A stretch of DNA of 64,000 bases from Gigaspora rosea (GCA_003550325.1 QKWP01000050.1:302320-366319), one strand, 5' to 3'. Positions 35,357 to 48,129 are shown, counted from the first letter of the stretch. The notes: generated by a model not told the origin, from the letters alone. Numbers and translations: made by a program.

Positions 35357-35670
35357 TATTATTTTTTATGTATGAAAACTTTGAAACTTTTCAAAAATCT
35401 CAGTATTAATTGTTTCGATTAAGTTACTAATAGTAGTGTTATTTGTTTAAAAATAAAATTCGTTAGCACAAAAGATAGATACAGAAATATTATTTATGTG
35501 CAAAAAAAACCTTTTGATAGTAACATAAAAGAGCTAAAATTGAAAGTGCGATGATTGCAGTTAAAATTTTTCAATTTTTTATATTTTGGATCATTATTGC
35601 ATGGGTGTTTGCATTTGAATTTGTTTACCATTAGAGCTTTTTGATTTAGTTGCCAGGTTGTTGACCATTA

Positions 35671-36075
35671 TTATCTATTGGTGTTGTATGAACTTTTAGC
35701 AATTTTGTTAGTGATTAACCATTCATCGTCTGATGGTCTGGATGGTTGTGAATTAATTGATTGTTTATCGTCAGATATGTAAGTTTCTGATGACGAATAA
35801 TTATCAACATTGATAGCGATTTCTGATACATTGTCAATGATCCTTCTTGATTCTTGTTCTAGTAAACAGAAATATATTCATAACTAATACACGTATAAGA
35901 AAATTTATTATAAAAACAAAAGGTAATTAATTTTATACTGTTGGTATAAATTCGTGCAACTGTAAAAACTCATCTAGAAAATTATTTTTGTCTCTAATAT
36001 TTCTAAGTTGACCATAAATCTTTGATTGATTAGAAAAGGAGACACTTTTCTTTAAACATCTTGGAAAATTTGATT
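35671..36075 (-). CDS. Two-exon hypothetical coding region (possibly partial)
   Basis: An upstream exon (about 36075-35939) reads PRCLKKSVSFSNQSKIYGQ then LRNIRDKNNFLDEFLQLHEF and ends IPT at a GTATAA donor. A downstream frame (35859-35671) reads EQESRRIIDNVSEIAINVDN and SINSQPSRPSDDEWLITNKI to TAA. An AG acceptor (TTTACTAG) sits at the boundary, but the simple junction leaves the phases one base apart, so either the splice site is misplaced or one base is wrong. No start codon was found. The polar, Ser-rich tail looks disordered. No family recognised. Confidence 0.4.
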
Positions 36076-36379
36076 TATATTGTCACGATTTAATTTTTTT
36101 TATATAGAGAATTATTTTATTTTTTTATTATTTGTTATTTTTTTTTATTAGTATTCATTTTGTCGACCCATTAGTATTTTAATCAAGTATACTAAAAAGG
36201 AAAAATTAAATGTGGCTTGGTGGCTTGGATATGCAAATGTCCTAAGCCTTCAAGCATTTTGCCACTCACGAATTTGCAAAACCTACTGTGAGTTCATGGA
36301 GATAATTGCGAGTTCATTCAATTCTCCACGAGAACATTGTAAATTCTGCGCATACGTGGTTAAGTTCAAAATTGTATAT

Positions 36380-37091
36380 AAGACCTTCAAATTCAATAAA
36401 GTCAACACAAGTTCTTTATCCCTTTCAAATAATATATTCTTAATAAAATAAATACTTATCTCTTGAATTCGACTTTAACCTTAATAAACCTTGCGAGACT
36501 CAATTCGACAGACTGAATTGACTTGTAACTTCATATTGGATTATTATAACTCGAATTCTGTGTAACAAGTTCTTGTAAATCTGTTAAAATTATACATGTG
36601 ACCCCTATCAGCTTGCCAATTGCCCCATAATAAAATCTTTAGTTTAGCCACTAGTATCGGCTAGTTTATTTGAGATACCTATTATCTCCCGAAGAACCTC
36701 TGCGCTTGCGAGATATTCTTAAATTTACCTATATCGACCTCCTTTTGTATATCACCTAATCGGAATCTGACCTAATATCAGCCTATCGTGATCCTGTGAT
36801 ACACATTTTGATCCCACCTTCCATTGATATTATTCTTTATTATTATTTTTTTATTAATATCATTTTATTGATATCCCCCATATTAGCATCACTAGCATCA
36901 GCGTTTTTGTATTATTGTGGTAATTTAGTGAAGAGCATCCTTTTGCTCTCTATGTTTTACATATTTAATTTTATCGTACCCTGTAATCTTTCTAATAATA
37001 TATTTATATCCATCTACCCATAACCGGTTGGAGCTTTAAATTGGCACTATTGTCTATCTTGTTTTACCGCTCTCCCAATTCAACCGTTACA
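36380..37091 (-). repeat. LTR-like repeat, inverted partner 1
   Basis: Reverse complement of 37865-38590 with moderate divergence. Read on the minus strand it starts TGTAACGGTTGAATTGGGAG and continues AGCGGTAAAAC. The TG start and the length of about 710 bp suggest a solo LTR. No retrotransposon genes lie between the two arms. Confidence 0.55.
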
Positions 37092-37864
37092 ATAACTTTC
37101 ATAATCGATTTTTGATAAACAAACATTTGAAATTTAATTCTACCGATACGAGTCAGATTCATTATTGTATTGTAAAGATTTTTGAGATTTTAAAAAAGGA
37201 CCAAACGAACAGACTCTCCTTATAATTTAACCTTTATACTTAAAAAATCATGTGAATTTTTCTTTGTTTGCATGCTAAACTTCAATTAATATCATGTGAA
37301 ATTTCACTTTATTTGATTACTAAACTCTTTAACGATTCTGTTATAAAATTTTACTTAGTGGAACCTCATATAAGATAGTGTATTGTGTTTCAGTAAAAAT
37401 CACTTATAAAGCGTCATATCTAATACTGATCATACTTTAAGATTTATATTGGCCCTAGTATTTTTTTTTTTGTATAGAAAATGCAAGAATTTTATTTTGT
37501 TTGCATAATACCTAGAAAAAATCAAAAATTCGAACTATTCACAAGGTCATAGCAATTGTCTAAGAGATAATCTCTTTTGAATTATACAATATCAATATCA
37601 AATAAATTTTTGAATACAGTATATTATAAAATTTACTTTATTGATATAATATATAATTATAAACCAGTTTTTAAAAGACTTAGATTTCAAGAATGAAAAC
37701 TGGATTGTATGCATTATACTATATAATGATAATAGATAATATATTAAGCAAAAAACAATAACCAATCTGGCATTAATATAAAAAGTACTCTAATTAAAGT
37801 TCAGCAATCTATTTATATCAGCCAATCAAATTAATAGCGCATAAATTAAACGCGTATTGTATAT
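37092..37864. other. Spacer between the two inverted LTR-like repeats
   Basis: A/T-rich, no ORF and no terminal repeat of its own seen. Confidence 0.45.
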
Positions 37865-38590
37865 TGTAACGGTTGAATTGGGAGAGCGGTAAAACAATAT
37901 AGACAATAGTGCCAATTTTAACTCCAACTAATTATGGGGAGGTAATATTAATATAAAAAATGTAGGTCACAGGAGTGATAAGAACTAAATAATACGTGGA
38001 GAGCGAAGGGATGCTCAATCACTAAATCACCACAATAATACAAAAACGCTGAGGCTAGTGATGCTAATATGGGGATATCAATAAAAATATTAATAAAGTA
38101 TGATATAGATGAAAGGTGAGATCAAAATGTGTATCACAGGGTTCAGGTCAGGTGATATTTAATCAAATATCGGCCAGGTGATATCGCTATGTGTAAGTTC
38201 AAAAATTTCTCACAGGTGCAAGAGTTTAATTCGAAAAGCAAATTAGTTCTAAATCTACTAGCAAGGGAAGTAATAACTAAAAGAGATACCGTTTATCAAA
38301 TATATTTTAACTAAAAGACTTCTCCTATAGGTCCACTGCTAGGCCAATATGCGTCATATGAAGGATTAACAAGATTCCATTATACAGAATTCGAGTCTTA
38401 ATAAGACCACTTTCGAGGTTACTAGTCAATTCAGTCTGTTGAATTGAGTTACAAAAGGTTTATTAATGTTACAAGTTGGATTCAAAAGACAAGTGTTTAT
38501 TTTATTTCTTATGTTATTAATGTTTTAGTGGATGGGAAACTTATTGAGCTTTATTAAATTTGAAGGGTTTATATACATTTCAGATTATTA
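37865..38590 (+). repeat. LTR-like repeat, inverted partner 2
   Basis: Starts TGTAACGGTTGAATTGGGAG and matches 36380-37091 in inverse orientation, including AGTGATGCTAATATGGGGAT and CAATTCAGTCTGTTGAATTG. The 3' border is uncertain. It could be a solo LTR, or the pair one arm of a large foldback. Confidence 0.55.
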
Positions 38591-39480
38591 CTGTGTTTTC
38601 ACATTATTTGCAATGCTCTCACGACATTTACCACGTTATCATGATGAATACTACGTTTTCGTGGTCAATACCGCGTTAACGTTGCATCTGTCGCGTTATC
38701 GTGGCATTCCCAATTTTTTTTTAAGCTACTCAGTCACATAAAAATTACTATTTTAATATAACTAATTGAATTATATTGTTTGGGTAATTAATTTTCATAA
38801 TATGGCAAAATTTTTAGAATAATATAGAAAATAAAAGAAAAATAATACAAATAGAATTTTTGAAGAAAGTTCTAGTCTATATATGTTAATGAGTTTAAAT
38901 CGTTACAATATAGCACAAATTTTATCTGCTAAGACATAGGTCTGTCTCGTGATTGTTCAGATCCAAATGCTAATGTCCAATGCGTAGCTGAGGACAATAA
39001 TAATTAATTATTGTGGCTTAAAGTGCATATCATATGATTTAGCGGACCCATGGGCCCATAAGATTACACAAATATAGCATAACTCTATATCGATTTGAAA
39101 AGCTTGTGTGCTTAATTTGTAACAGATTAAATTTATCAGGAGTCTGATCAGCATATTTAAAGAGATTATAGGCACGTTAGACAAGAGATACTAGTGAATA
39201 TTAGATTAACAATGAGGATTGGGATTTATTAAAATTTATTTCAAGCATACAAATTTTTTTTCAAACACATTATGATAAATTTTTTTTCTTTCAAAATTGA
39301 AGATTTATCAAAATTGAAGATTTATTATAAGCCACTAAATATTAATATAAACTTTTTTGTGCATTTTTTATTAACACTGCAAAACTGTGCTTTATATACC
39401 TTAAGAAATAATTTTATAAAGTAATAATAAGCTTCACATCTAAATATTAATCTCTAATATTCTTAGAGTAAGTAATAATC
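38591..39480. other. Non-coding, A/T-rich
   Basis: A short G/C-richer patch at 38610-38705 repeats CGTTATC / CACGTT words. Nothing else recognised. Confidence 0.45.
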
Positions 39481-39482
39481 GA

Positions 39483-39735
39483 TCAAAGGGCAATTACAGA
39501 ATTATGTCTCATAATATCTGCATCGTTATCATCTTCAATTTGTTGGAGACTTGTTTCAAATATTCTAAAGAACGATATTTAAAAGTAATTAAAAACCCAT
39601 AGTTTCCTATGAAATGTATAATCAAATCCTTTCTTTATTATAGCAAAGAAATAACTGGCATAACTATTCAACCAATATTTATATATAGTTAAAAATTCTA
39701 TATCATAATTTGGAACTTCTTTAAATTCATGTTTT
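39483..39735 (-). pseudogene. Unrecognised coding remnant
   Basis: One minus-strand frame reads KEVPNYDIEFLTIYKYWLNS then YASYFFAIIKKGFDYTFHRK, a TAA, then TSLQQIEDDNDADIMRHNSV to TGA 39483-39485. Composition looks like protein, but there is no start codon and no family could be named. Confidence 0.35.
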
Positions 39736-40319
39736 TACCAGGTGTTTATATAAAAATATTGAGAGTTACTTCAAACTATTTTTTTATACTTCTATCAATC
39801 AATTGCATTGAAGAAATAAAATCAACTGCTGATTTTTTTAAACGTAATTTGAATATTAAAAATATCATTAATAATATTTTCAAATATCATATTAATAATT
39901 CCATTTGGAAGAATTTGAAATAATTCCTTTTATCTGTTTGTATAATAATTTTTAATTTCACAATTTCGTAGTTGGAGACTACTTTAGCTTACTTCATACT
40001 GATCAATTGAAACTAATTTTGCATATATATATATATACAACATATAGTATCACATGAAATTTACTCTTACATTTTTAACAAATACCTAGTTGTTATTTAG
40101 CAATATAAAAATATATAACAATAACCAACAATATTCAAGATTATTAATCTAAAAACTTGTTTTAAACCAAATTTGTGTTAATTTAAAAAATAATATTATA
40201 GAATGAAGTTCTAATTTTATTATCGTTAGATTCTATAGATTGCTACAATTAAAATAAACTATAGTTTATTAGATACAGATTAGTAATTAATTGGATAATA
40301 ATAGATTGACACTTGTATA

Positions 40320-40490
40320 AGATATAGTTTTTATAGTTTTTATAGATTTTATAGTTTTTGTAGTTTTTATAGTTTTTATAGTCTTCATAGTTTTTATAGT
40401 TTTCATAGTTTTTATAGTTTTCATAGTTTTTATAGTTTTTATAGTTTTTGTAGTTTTTGTAGGTTTTATAGTTTATTTTAATAGTTTTTA
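40320..40490. repeat. Minisatellite of 9-bp ATAGTTTTT units
   Basis: About 18 tandem units with variants GTAGTTTTT and ATAGTTTTC. No coding potential. Confidence 0.9.
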
Positions 40491-40499
40491 TTAATGTTA

Positions 40500-41430
40500 A
40501 AGATATATAAACTCTAGTTTTCTGCTCTTCTGCACAGTATACTCAGATACTCTCTCCTCTTCCCTTCAATATTTAGGAATAGTTTTATTTCTTGAATATT
40601 GTACCAAAATAAATAAAATTATAATTTTGCTGAATAAATATTATCTTGTTCATTAATAAATATCTAATAAACTGCTCTAGTGAAGTAACATTCCACTTGC
40701 ACACCACTTTATATCTTCTCTGATCCTTACAAGATCCCTGTTACCATGTGTTGTATTGCAAGTACTATACTATATTGAAGGCTATAGTCACTTGTAACAT
40801 TTTGGTGCCTTCTGGCAGAAATTATTTAAAAACAATTGGATATTACTTCCATTAAGTATTCTTCTTTAAAAACAGAATATCAAAAGGTTATCTGGCAAAC
40901 ACATATGATCATGGCGCAGCAACAGCTTGATATTTTTTGACTAATTTCAGAACAGTGTTTTGATTTTTGGGCTGATCTGGGATTTACTATCAGGTAATTT
41001 TGGCTTTGCCGAATATCTAGACTATTTGTTTTGATTTTTGGACTGATCCAGAATTAGTTAAATTTCACTATCAGATAATCTTGTGATGTGTTGGAAGCCT
41101 TGGCAAATATCAAATTTTTGAACCAAACTTCAAAATTATGATACAGTTTTAATGACAATAAAATTGTATAGGCCAGAACAAAGTACTTAAATTTGTATAA
41201 GCAATGAAAAGTACTTGAAGAAAGTAATTAATTATGGTTTTTTCAATTGTAGACAATTAAAAATAAAAAGTGCAATTAAATCTTTCTTGCAAGAACTTTC
41301 TTTATTTTGAGGGTCTTGATTTTCATATTTACCAGTATTAACTGGAACAGGTTTTAAATAAAATTTTTAACTATTATAATTGGATGTTTAATAAATAAAT
41401 TTTTTTTAAAAAAATTACCAAAAAAAAAGA
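40500..41430. other. Gene-poor stretch
   Basis: A TATATAAACTCT stretch followed by CT-rich sequence at 40505-40560 could be a promoter-like feature, but no gene follows it convincingly. Confidence 0.35.
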
Positions 41431-41437
41431 AAATTAC

Positions 41438-41620
41438 CTTTGTGCTATTATTTTTAATGCTTTGAAGCAGCTTTTTTCGCAATACTGTTTCATTATTATT
41501 AATTATACTTGGCTCGGAAATATCATTTTTCTTCATTTTACCAGTTTCAGATAAAATTGAATTTGTTTTAAAATTACTACTCAAGCTCTTGATTTGGGCA
41601 TTAAAAAAAATTTTTGAAGT
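41438..41620 (-). CDS. Candidate exon of a hypothetical protein
   Basis: A minus-strand frame of about 60 codons (NAQIKSLSSNFKTNSILSET, KKNDISEPSIINNNETVLRK, KLLQSIKNNSTK) ends at a GT donor (GTAATT) at 41437. A downstream acceptor TTCCAG near 41350 opens a further short frame, but phase is uncertain. There is no ATG in the frame. Low-complexity and possibly random. Confidence 0.25.
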
Positions 41621-41800
41621 ATACTTTTATAATATGTATAAAGTGAAAGAAAGTTTGTTTTTTAAAAAAAAATAACACCTAAAAATTTTTTTTCGCTCAT
41701 TTAAAAAAGTAAAAAAAAAATTTCTTTTTTATTAGATTATCTTTGATTTGATCTAAAGTCTATTATAGAGGGGGGTGTGTCATAAATTGCCAGATAATAC

Positions 41801-41948
41801 CAATATTGGGCAAATTGATGAACATCGTGAATTTGGCTCAAATCAGTCAAATAATTGGCAGACACGTGCCACTTTGTGGCATGTATCTGCTAATTATTTG
41901 CCTGTTTGAGCCAAATTCATAATATTTATCAATTTTTGCCCAATATTG
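41801..41948. repeat. Palindromic element, about 70-bp arms
   Basis: CAATATTGGGCAAATTGATG and AATTTGGCTCAAATCAGTCA are mirrored across CACGTGCCACTTTGTGGCATG. Probably a small MITE; target duplication not clear. Confidence 0.75.
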
Positions 41949-44184
41949 TATACATATTATTTTTGAAAAAAAAGAGGCAAAATAAAAGATTCTCAAATAA
42001 AAGCAACAATAACAAAAGAAACAACAACTTTACTAACAATAGAATGGAATAGTAAAGTTTATTTCTGATCTTTTAACAGAAAACAACAATTATTTCTTAC
42101 TTGAAACATGAACACTTATAGTTAAACTTTGTAGCTTAATAGACAAACTTCTAGTTTAAACAAATTAATACTTTTCTTTTAAAAATTATTCGCAGACTCT
42201 TTTTTTTGGATAACTAGGTTTGAAATTATTCTAAATTAGAATAATAATGGACATTTTATTTTATATTTTAGAGACTCAGTAATTTATTTTAGATACAGAA
42301 TTTTTGAAATGATATTATTTTTTTGAATCCAACTCTTGTTGAGTTGAGGCAAAGGCTTAGAATTTTATATTATGTTTGCTAAAAAGAAGCCAATCCATCT
42401 AAATTGAGGCAAGGAATGCTTGAATGAATTTATATATTTAATACATGCTATAGCGAACCAATTTCTTTATTTATTTAATTTTTAACTTTATTTATTATCT
42501 TCAATTTAATTTAATCTAATATATTTTACCCAACCCAATTTTTTACAATCTACAAAATTTATCACTTCGCAAACTCTAACTATTCAACTCAAATCCTATC
42601 CATAATTTTTGATTCCACCTTTAACTACAAGACCAATTCGTTTGAAAAATCTTCATTCTTAAATTACCCAATTTCTAAATTACAAATCTAATCTTAAAAC
42701 CAGTTATCTAACAATTTCAAATCCCATCTTTTTTTTTAAAAAAAAATTTGAATTTTGAATTTTACTCTAAATACCTTTTTCTAATAAAACACCAGATTCT
42801 GACTTTACTCAAATTTTGAATCTCTGCATTCAGAATTCAGCAAGATTTTGAAACCTTAATTCCAAACCCAAATACCCATATTTCAAATTCACTAAAATTC
42901 CAATTTTATACTCTCAATTCAGGAATTTCAACCTCCAGCTAGGACTTTGGTTACTAATCGATTTGTTAAACTGAAATTACTCTATTAAAAAAAATTTATA
43001 AAAAAAAAGAGAGAGAGAGAGATGAAAAAAACTATTATTAGTGCTTATCTTATAAAAAGCTGATCCTGAAACCAATAAAGAACAAAAGAATCCAATCTTC
43101 TATATCTTTTAGTTTAAACAAGCAAAGTTAATCACATGAGTTTCTTTATTGTTTTTCTAGTATTAATCACTTTGTCTAAGATTGATTAGTTCGCTTATAC
43201 TAATTATTTCATTTATATCAATGATTTTATTCGTATTAATAATTTTATCTATATTAATAATTTTATTCATATTAATAATTTCATGTGCATTAATGATCTC
43301 ATTGATCTCATCCATATTGATTATTTTTCTCTGTATTTATTTATTATTCATCACAGTACAAAAGAAAAAAAAAAGAAAAATCGTTACTAATTTTTAATTA
43401 CATATAAAAAAAAAGAAGAAAAAGAAAAAAATTTTAACCACTAACTAATTCTATTCTTATTCTTTTTGAGAATAGTCCATTTTACAAGACCAAAACCCAA
43501 CTTTTCAAAAAAAAACCCTTGGTCTGAATTTTAACAAGGCAATTACCTTAAGCAATTAGCACTATGCTTTTAATCCTCCTTGTTGGTAGCAATTTGATTG
43601 CCCTAAATTCAGCACACAGTACTGAGAATTTGGTTTTTGGAAAGTATGTCTAATATGAAAAAACTAGACAAACCTTGAAAAAAAATCTATTTATACTTAT
43701 TTCCTAGACCCAGTTACTATGTGCCCTATTCAAAGGAAGCCAGTTTGTTTTGTATTACTATTTCAAAGCAAGAAAGGAAAACAAATTCCAAAATTATATC
43801 TACCTACTACCAAAACAGCTACAAGACAAGTTGGTTTCTAGAATGAGAAAATAACTAGCCAAGAATTGACAAAACTAACTTGAACCTTTAGACAAAATAA
43901 GATCCATTAAATTTAAATACATTACAATAAAGTAAGAACTGCTATATTCAAGTGTACTAATGATATATAAAGGAACTACTGAATTTGAAAACCCAAGCCA
44001 TAAAAAAAGTAAATATATACCGTACTTTATTCTATATTAGAAGGACCATATATACAAACAAGACCAATGCAATTACCACTTTGCAAATAAATAAAAGTAA
44101 AAGCACAAGAAAAATTAAATGAGACTTATTAGTCATAGGACATATTACACCTATTGATATATAAATATTAGTTCATAATAAACA
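41949..44184. other. Gene-poor A/T-rich interval
   Basis: Contains a (GA)n tract at 43009-43022 and ATTAATAATTTTAT-type repetition at 43190-43320, which produces a hydrophobic but meaningless ORF. No gene supported. Confidence 0.5.
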
Positions 44185-45595
44185 TTATAATAAAAATATA
44201 TAAATTTACTATAAACTTTAAACCTTATATTATTTTTAATTTACATATTAACTTTTTTTTTCAAATTCTGGAATTAAGTATTTTAAAAATAGTAGATTAA
44301 GGCTACTTAGAACTCTTTTTAAAATTTTGCAAAAATTAATGATTTTGCTAGTAAAATTTTATAAAAAAAAATTTGCTAATTTTGAAAATACTATTATATA
44401 CAAAATTTTATACTGAACAGCTTTACTTAAAAGATGGAAGTAGATTACCTTATAAAAAAAATAGGTTATCTATATACTAAAGTTAAAATTTTTGGGATTT
44501 TAATATAAAAACTTTTTTTTGATTAGGTAACCTACTTAGGGCCCTTAAGCAAAGTTGTTTAGTACATGATTCTACTTGATATAAGGCACAATTTGTTTTT
44601 TTGGTTCTTTTACTAAGTGAAAAATAGGGTTAAAGTTCAGAATAAATTTTTTTCTAAAAAATTTTTTTAAAAGAATTTTTTCAGAACTTTGACCCTATTT
44701 TTTATTTAGTAAAAGATTTGAAAAAGTGCATTTTGACCTTATACTGAGTAGAATCATGTGCCAAACATCTTTGCTTAAGTGCCTAAAGTAGATTACCTAA
44801 TTTAAAAAAGGTTTTATATTGAAACCCCAAAAATTTTAACTTTTAGTACATAGGCAACTTATTTTTTTTACAAAGCAACCTACTTTAGTCATTTAAGTCA
44901 AGTTGTTTAGCAAAAATTTTGCATAAAGATTGGAACTATCTAAAAGTTTTCTTAATCATTTAATTATTTAACTGTTTAACTATTTAACTAGGCTAGTATT
45001 AAACTAATTTCAGCTCATGACCAACATAATTCTGTCTGAAACTATAGAGCAATTTTTAAACAGTTAAATAGTTCTAATTTCAAATTTCGTATATAATAGT
45101 ATTTTCAAAATTAGCAAATTTTTTTTATAAAATTTTACTAACAAAATCATTAATTTTTGCAAAATTTTAAAAAAGTGTTCTAAATATCCTTAATCTACTA
45201 TTTTTGATATGCTTAACCAGGACCCTAAACATATAGTACAAAGGTCATACGTTATGCATTTCAACAAAAACCCTGAAATTTGAGAAGCAAAACACAGTTT
45301 TTGGCAATTATCTTGGCATCCAGTAGTCCAATTTGAATGAACATTTTATAAAGTGAAGCTCCCAGTAAGGCGCATCTAACAAAAAAAAGTTCATTCAATT
45401 CTGATTACTGGATCAGAAGTTATTTAAGTAAATAGATTTAGTCAATTAGATCAAAATTGGCCAAAATCCAGTTATGAACTATATGAGAGGTGTCTGGGGT
45501 CCTGCTTAACTCCAAAATTTGAAAAAAGTTAATATGTAAGTTGAAAATAAAGTAAAGCTTAAAGTTGATAGTAAATTTATATATTTTTATTATAA
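44185..45595. mobile_element. Large foldback element with inner hairpin
   Basis: Outer arms: TATAATAAAAATATATAAATTTACT at the left matches the complement at 45570-45595, and AGTATTTTCAAAATTAGCAA-type sequence pairs about 44370-44400 with 45100-45130. A second inverted repeat (about 44450-44890, GGTTATCTATATACTAAAG and partner) fills the centre, with its tip near 44655. The right outer arm is interrupted by the MITE at 45218-45504. No coding region. Confidence 0.8.
45218..45504. mobile_element. MITE with CAGGACCC ends nested in the foldback, possibly piggyBac-type
   Basis: Ends CAGGACCCTAAACA and TGTCTGGGGTCCTG are inverted and flanked by CTTAAC (45212-45217, 45505-45510). The TTAA in that flank is the piggyBac target, so a TTAA reading is possible. 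The opposite foldback arm (about 44270-44285) shows the uninterrupted sequence. The centre contains a further short palindrome around TCCAATTTGAATGAAC. Confidence 0.7.
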
Positions 45596-46014
45596 TTTTT
45601 ATTATAATTAATCATATATCATGATATGTTCTATAACTATTACTATCTAAGCACCAGGACCTAAAGTAATAACCACAAACAGTGAATAAACAAGTCTATA
45701 CAAATAAAGCAAAAGATAGCAAAGATAGAACAACTACTTTGTATTAATAAAGATCTAACAAGAAAGCTCCAACAACAAAATCTGCTACTATAAGCTAAAG
45801 ATAAAATAAATTCTAAAAAAAATGAAGCTACTCTAATAAAAATTGTAAACCATAACCCAGAAATGACAAATACTAGAAATAGCACCTACCTCAGTAATAT
45901 AGACCCAGAAATTTGAATCTACAAGAATTTTCGAACAGCAATACAAAAAAATTATTGACCTCTAAAAATAATGATGCTGAAATAAGTATATGACAAAGAT
46001 CTTGATACCAACTA

Positions 46015-46325
46015 CCGTAAACAGCTATATAAAAGACCCGGGTCTATTATATTTTCTCAATTTTAAACCCAATAGTAGACCTGGGTCTATTGTATGGATG
46101 GGGTCCAGTACCAGGCAATATAATTTAGTATATTGGTACAAGTAATATGTTATTTTCTCTATTTGAATGTTTATCCTATAGTATATCCGGGTCTTTTATC
46201 AGTTTAGATTTTCTAGTATACCCGGGTCTCTTAACTTTTCCAAAAAACTCAACATATACAGTAGACCCGGGGATGATACGTGGGGATCTACTGTCATGAG
46301 GGATCTTTTATATGGCCATTTACGG
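46015..46325. mobile_element. TA-flanked MITE with GACCCGGGTCTA motifs
   Basis: Ends CCGTAAACAGCTATATAAAAG and CTTTTATATGGCCATTTACGG are inverted, with TA on each side (46013-46014, 46326-46327). Inside, (T)AGACCCGGGTCTA-type words recur five or six times (46035-46290). The ends resemble the CCGTAAA MITE at 35241. A looser relative lies at 56748-56945. Confidence 0.8.
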
Positions 46326-46813
46326 TACAATTATGAAGTTTATGAGCTCTAGTAATGATAACTCCAAGAATTAACTACAACTCCAAGAAAGATGACAATT
46401 TTAAGATCTATACTCTAATTAAAAAAAAAAAAGGAAATAGCATGTATTAAAATTAGAAAAATTCTAATTTAATATTATACATAATTTTATGGTATAATGT
46501 AATAATTATTATCATGATTTGTGATTATGACTAACAGAACATGTACTATTAAATTATAATCAAAACTAAAAAAAAGAACCCTAAAAAATTTATACATACT
46601 AATAGGTACATAATAAGAGCTATACAAAATATTCAAAAGACTTTAACAAATCAAAGAAAAAACAAATTGGATTTAACAAGTTCAATTTTTTAAAAAATTT
46701 TAAACATAGAAAACAAAAACTTTACTATTCATTAATTATTATTTCAAAATATTTTAACTTTATTATTTACTCAATACTTATTTTATTACAAAATTTCAAA
46801 ATATTTATAAAAA

Positions 46814-47357
46814 TAATTAATTCATGATTTGTGAGAGATGAAAAGAATTACTATATATAAAAATGGGGCAATTTAATAGTAAAAACAATTAATACCCATA
46901 ATCTGAAGTCAGAATTAAAATTCCTCAATTCCTGTCAAGTTAACATCTTTTGTATTTCTAACAAAATTGTAGAAGTGATTTTTCTCTTTCTAATGGTAGT
47001 AAAATCATTAAAATTGGGCTTATTGTTCATGAGATATTCTTATTTTTGTCTTTGTAGTTATATGAAATTTCTTTACAGATTTGCAAAGAAAATTTCATAT
47101 AACTACAAAGACAAAAATAAGAATATCTCACGAACTATCAGGCCAATTTTGATAATTTTACTACCATTAGAAAGAGAAAAATCGCATCTACAAGTTTTGT
47201 TAGAAATACAAAAAATATTAACTTGACAAGAATTAAGAAATTTCAATTCCGGCTCCAGATTATAAGTATTAATAGTTTTTATTATATTTAATATCCCTTC
47301 ATGTATATATAGTATTACTATAGTAATTCTTTCCATCTCTCACGAATTACTAATTAA
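46814..47357. mobile_element. Foldback element
   Basis: Arms of about 250 bp begin at GTGAGAGATGAAAAGAATTA (left) and its complement (right), and meet at a hairpin tip around AGATTTGCAAAG (47077-47090). Apparent ORFs 46975-47226 and 47103-47336 are opposite readings of the same palindrome. Confidence 0.85.
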
Positions 47358-47380
47358 ACTATATACAAAAAGAATTTGTA

Positions 47381-47650
47381 CTATATTAATATTATTCTAG
47401 CTTCTTCATCTCTCTTCTGTTCTTCTTCTGCAATTCTTTTTCTCAGATTAGTATTCTTATCTTCTAAATTTTTTACTTGTGCTCTTCATCTATTAACCTC
47501 AAAAACCAACTGACTGTGCTGACTTATTTGTTGAAGAGCCTTAATATCTAAAGGATTTCTTTCTTGTTCTTCCTCTTGAAACTTGATAGCACAGTTTTGA
47601 AGTGCTGCCAAACAAGAAAAAACAGATTCAGACTTCTTTCTGCAAGTCAT
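47381..47650 (-). pseudogene. Coiled-coil ORF with one in-frame stop
   Basis: An ATG at 47650 starts MTCRKKSESVFSCLAALQNC, continues with KFQEEEQERNPLDIKALQQI, then a TGA at codon 55 (47488-47486), and after it RAQVKNLEDKNTNLRKRIAE followed by EEQKRDEEARII to TAG 47381-47383. The frame is otherwise open for 90 codons and looks like real protein with Leu/Glu heptads, such as a bZIP-like or structural coiled coil; no basic region was confirmed. It starts just right of a foldback element. Confidence 0.5.
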
Positions 47651-48129
47651 TTATGAAATAAAAATAATTAGAACCAACTATTTCTAAGCATCATACACTA
47701 AAAAGAAAAAATAAATAAATACAAGTGCATTGGCCACCACAACTTGTGCGAAGAGAAAGACCAAGTTATAAAAATTATCTACTAGAGTGACTACTATAGA
47801 GGTATAGAACACAATATAGAGTGCTCACCCAGATGTAGAAGACTGGCTTTACATATAGCAAGTAAGCAAATCATATGATCAATACTACATTATAAAAAAA
47901 ACAGAAATATTTTAATTCAAATTGTAATTTTAATATAGATTGGTGCCTATTAATTGACCAATAATCTTATTCTATGCAAATTTATCTTATTAAAAGGTAA
48001 AAAGTTTTTTTTAAAAATACAATCCATTATTTCAGTAAGATAAAATTAAGTATAACAAATAATAATGCATAAGATTAATGCATTAATTAATCAAAATTGG
48101 ATAAAGTATGATCAAAGTCACATATTGTA

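Noticed and set aside
43182..43397. Ile/Leu-rich ORF resembling a transmembrane peptide
   Set aside because: Product of ATTAATAATTTTAT-type low-complexity sequence.
45661..45885. Hydrophobic 74-codon minus-strand ORF resembling a membrane protein
   Set aside because: Hydrophobicity follows from being antisense to a Lys/Gln/Asn-rich, stop-ridden plus-strand remnant.
46975..47336. Overlapping ORFs on both strands (83 and 77 codons)
   Set aside because: They are opposite readings of one palindrome in a foldback element.
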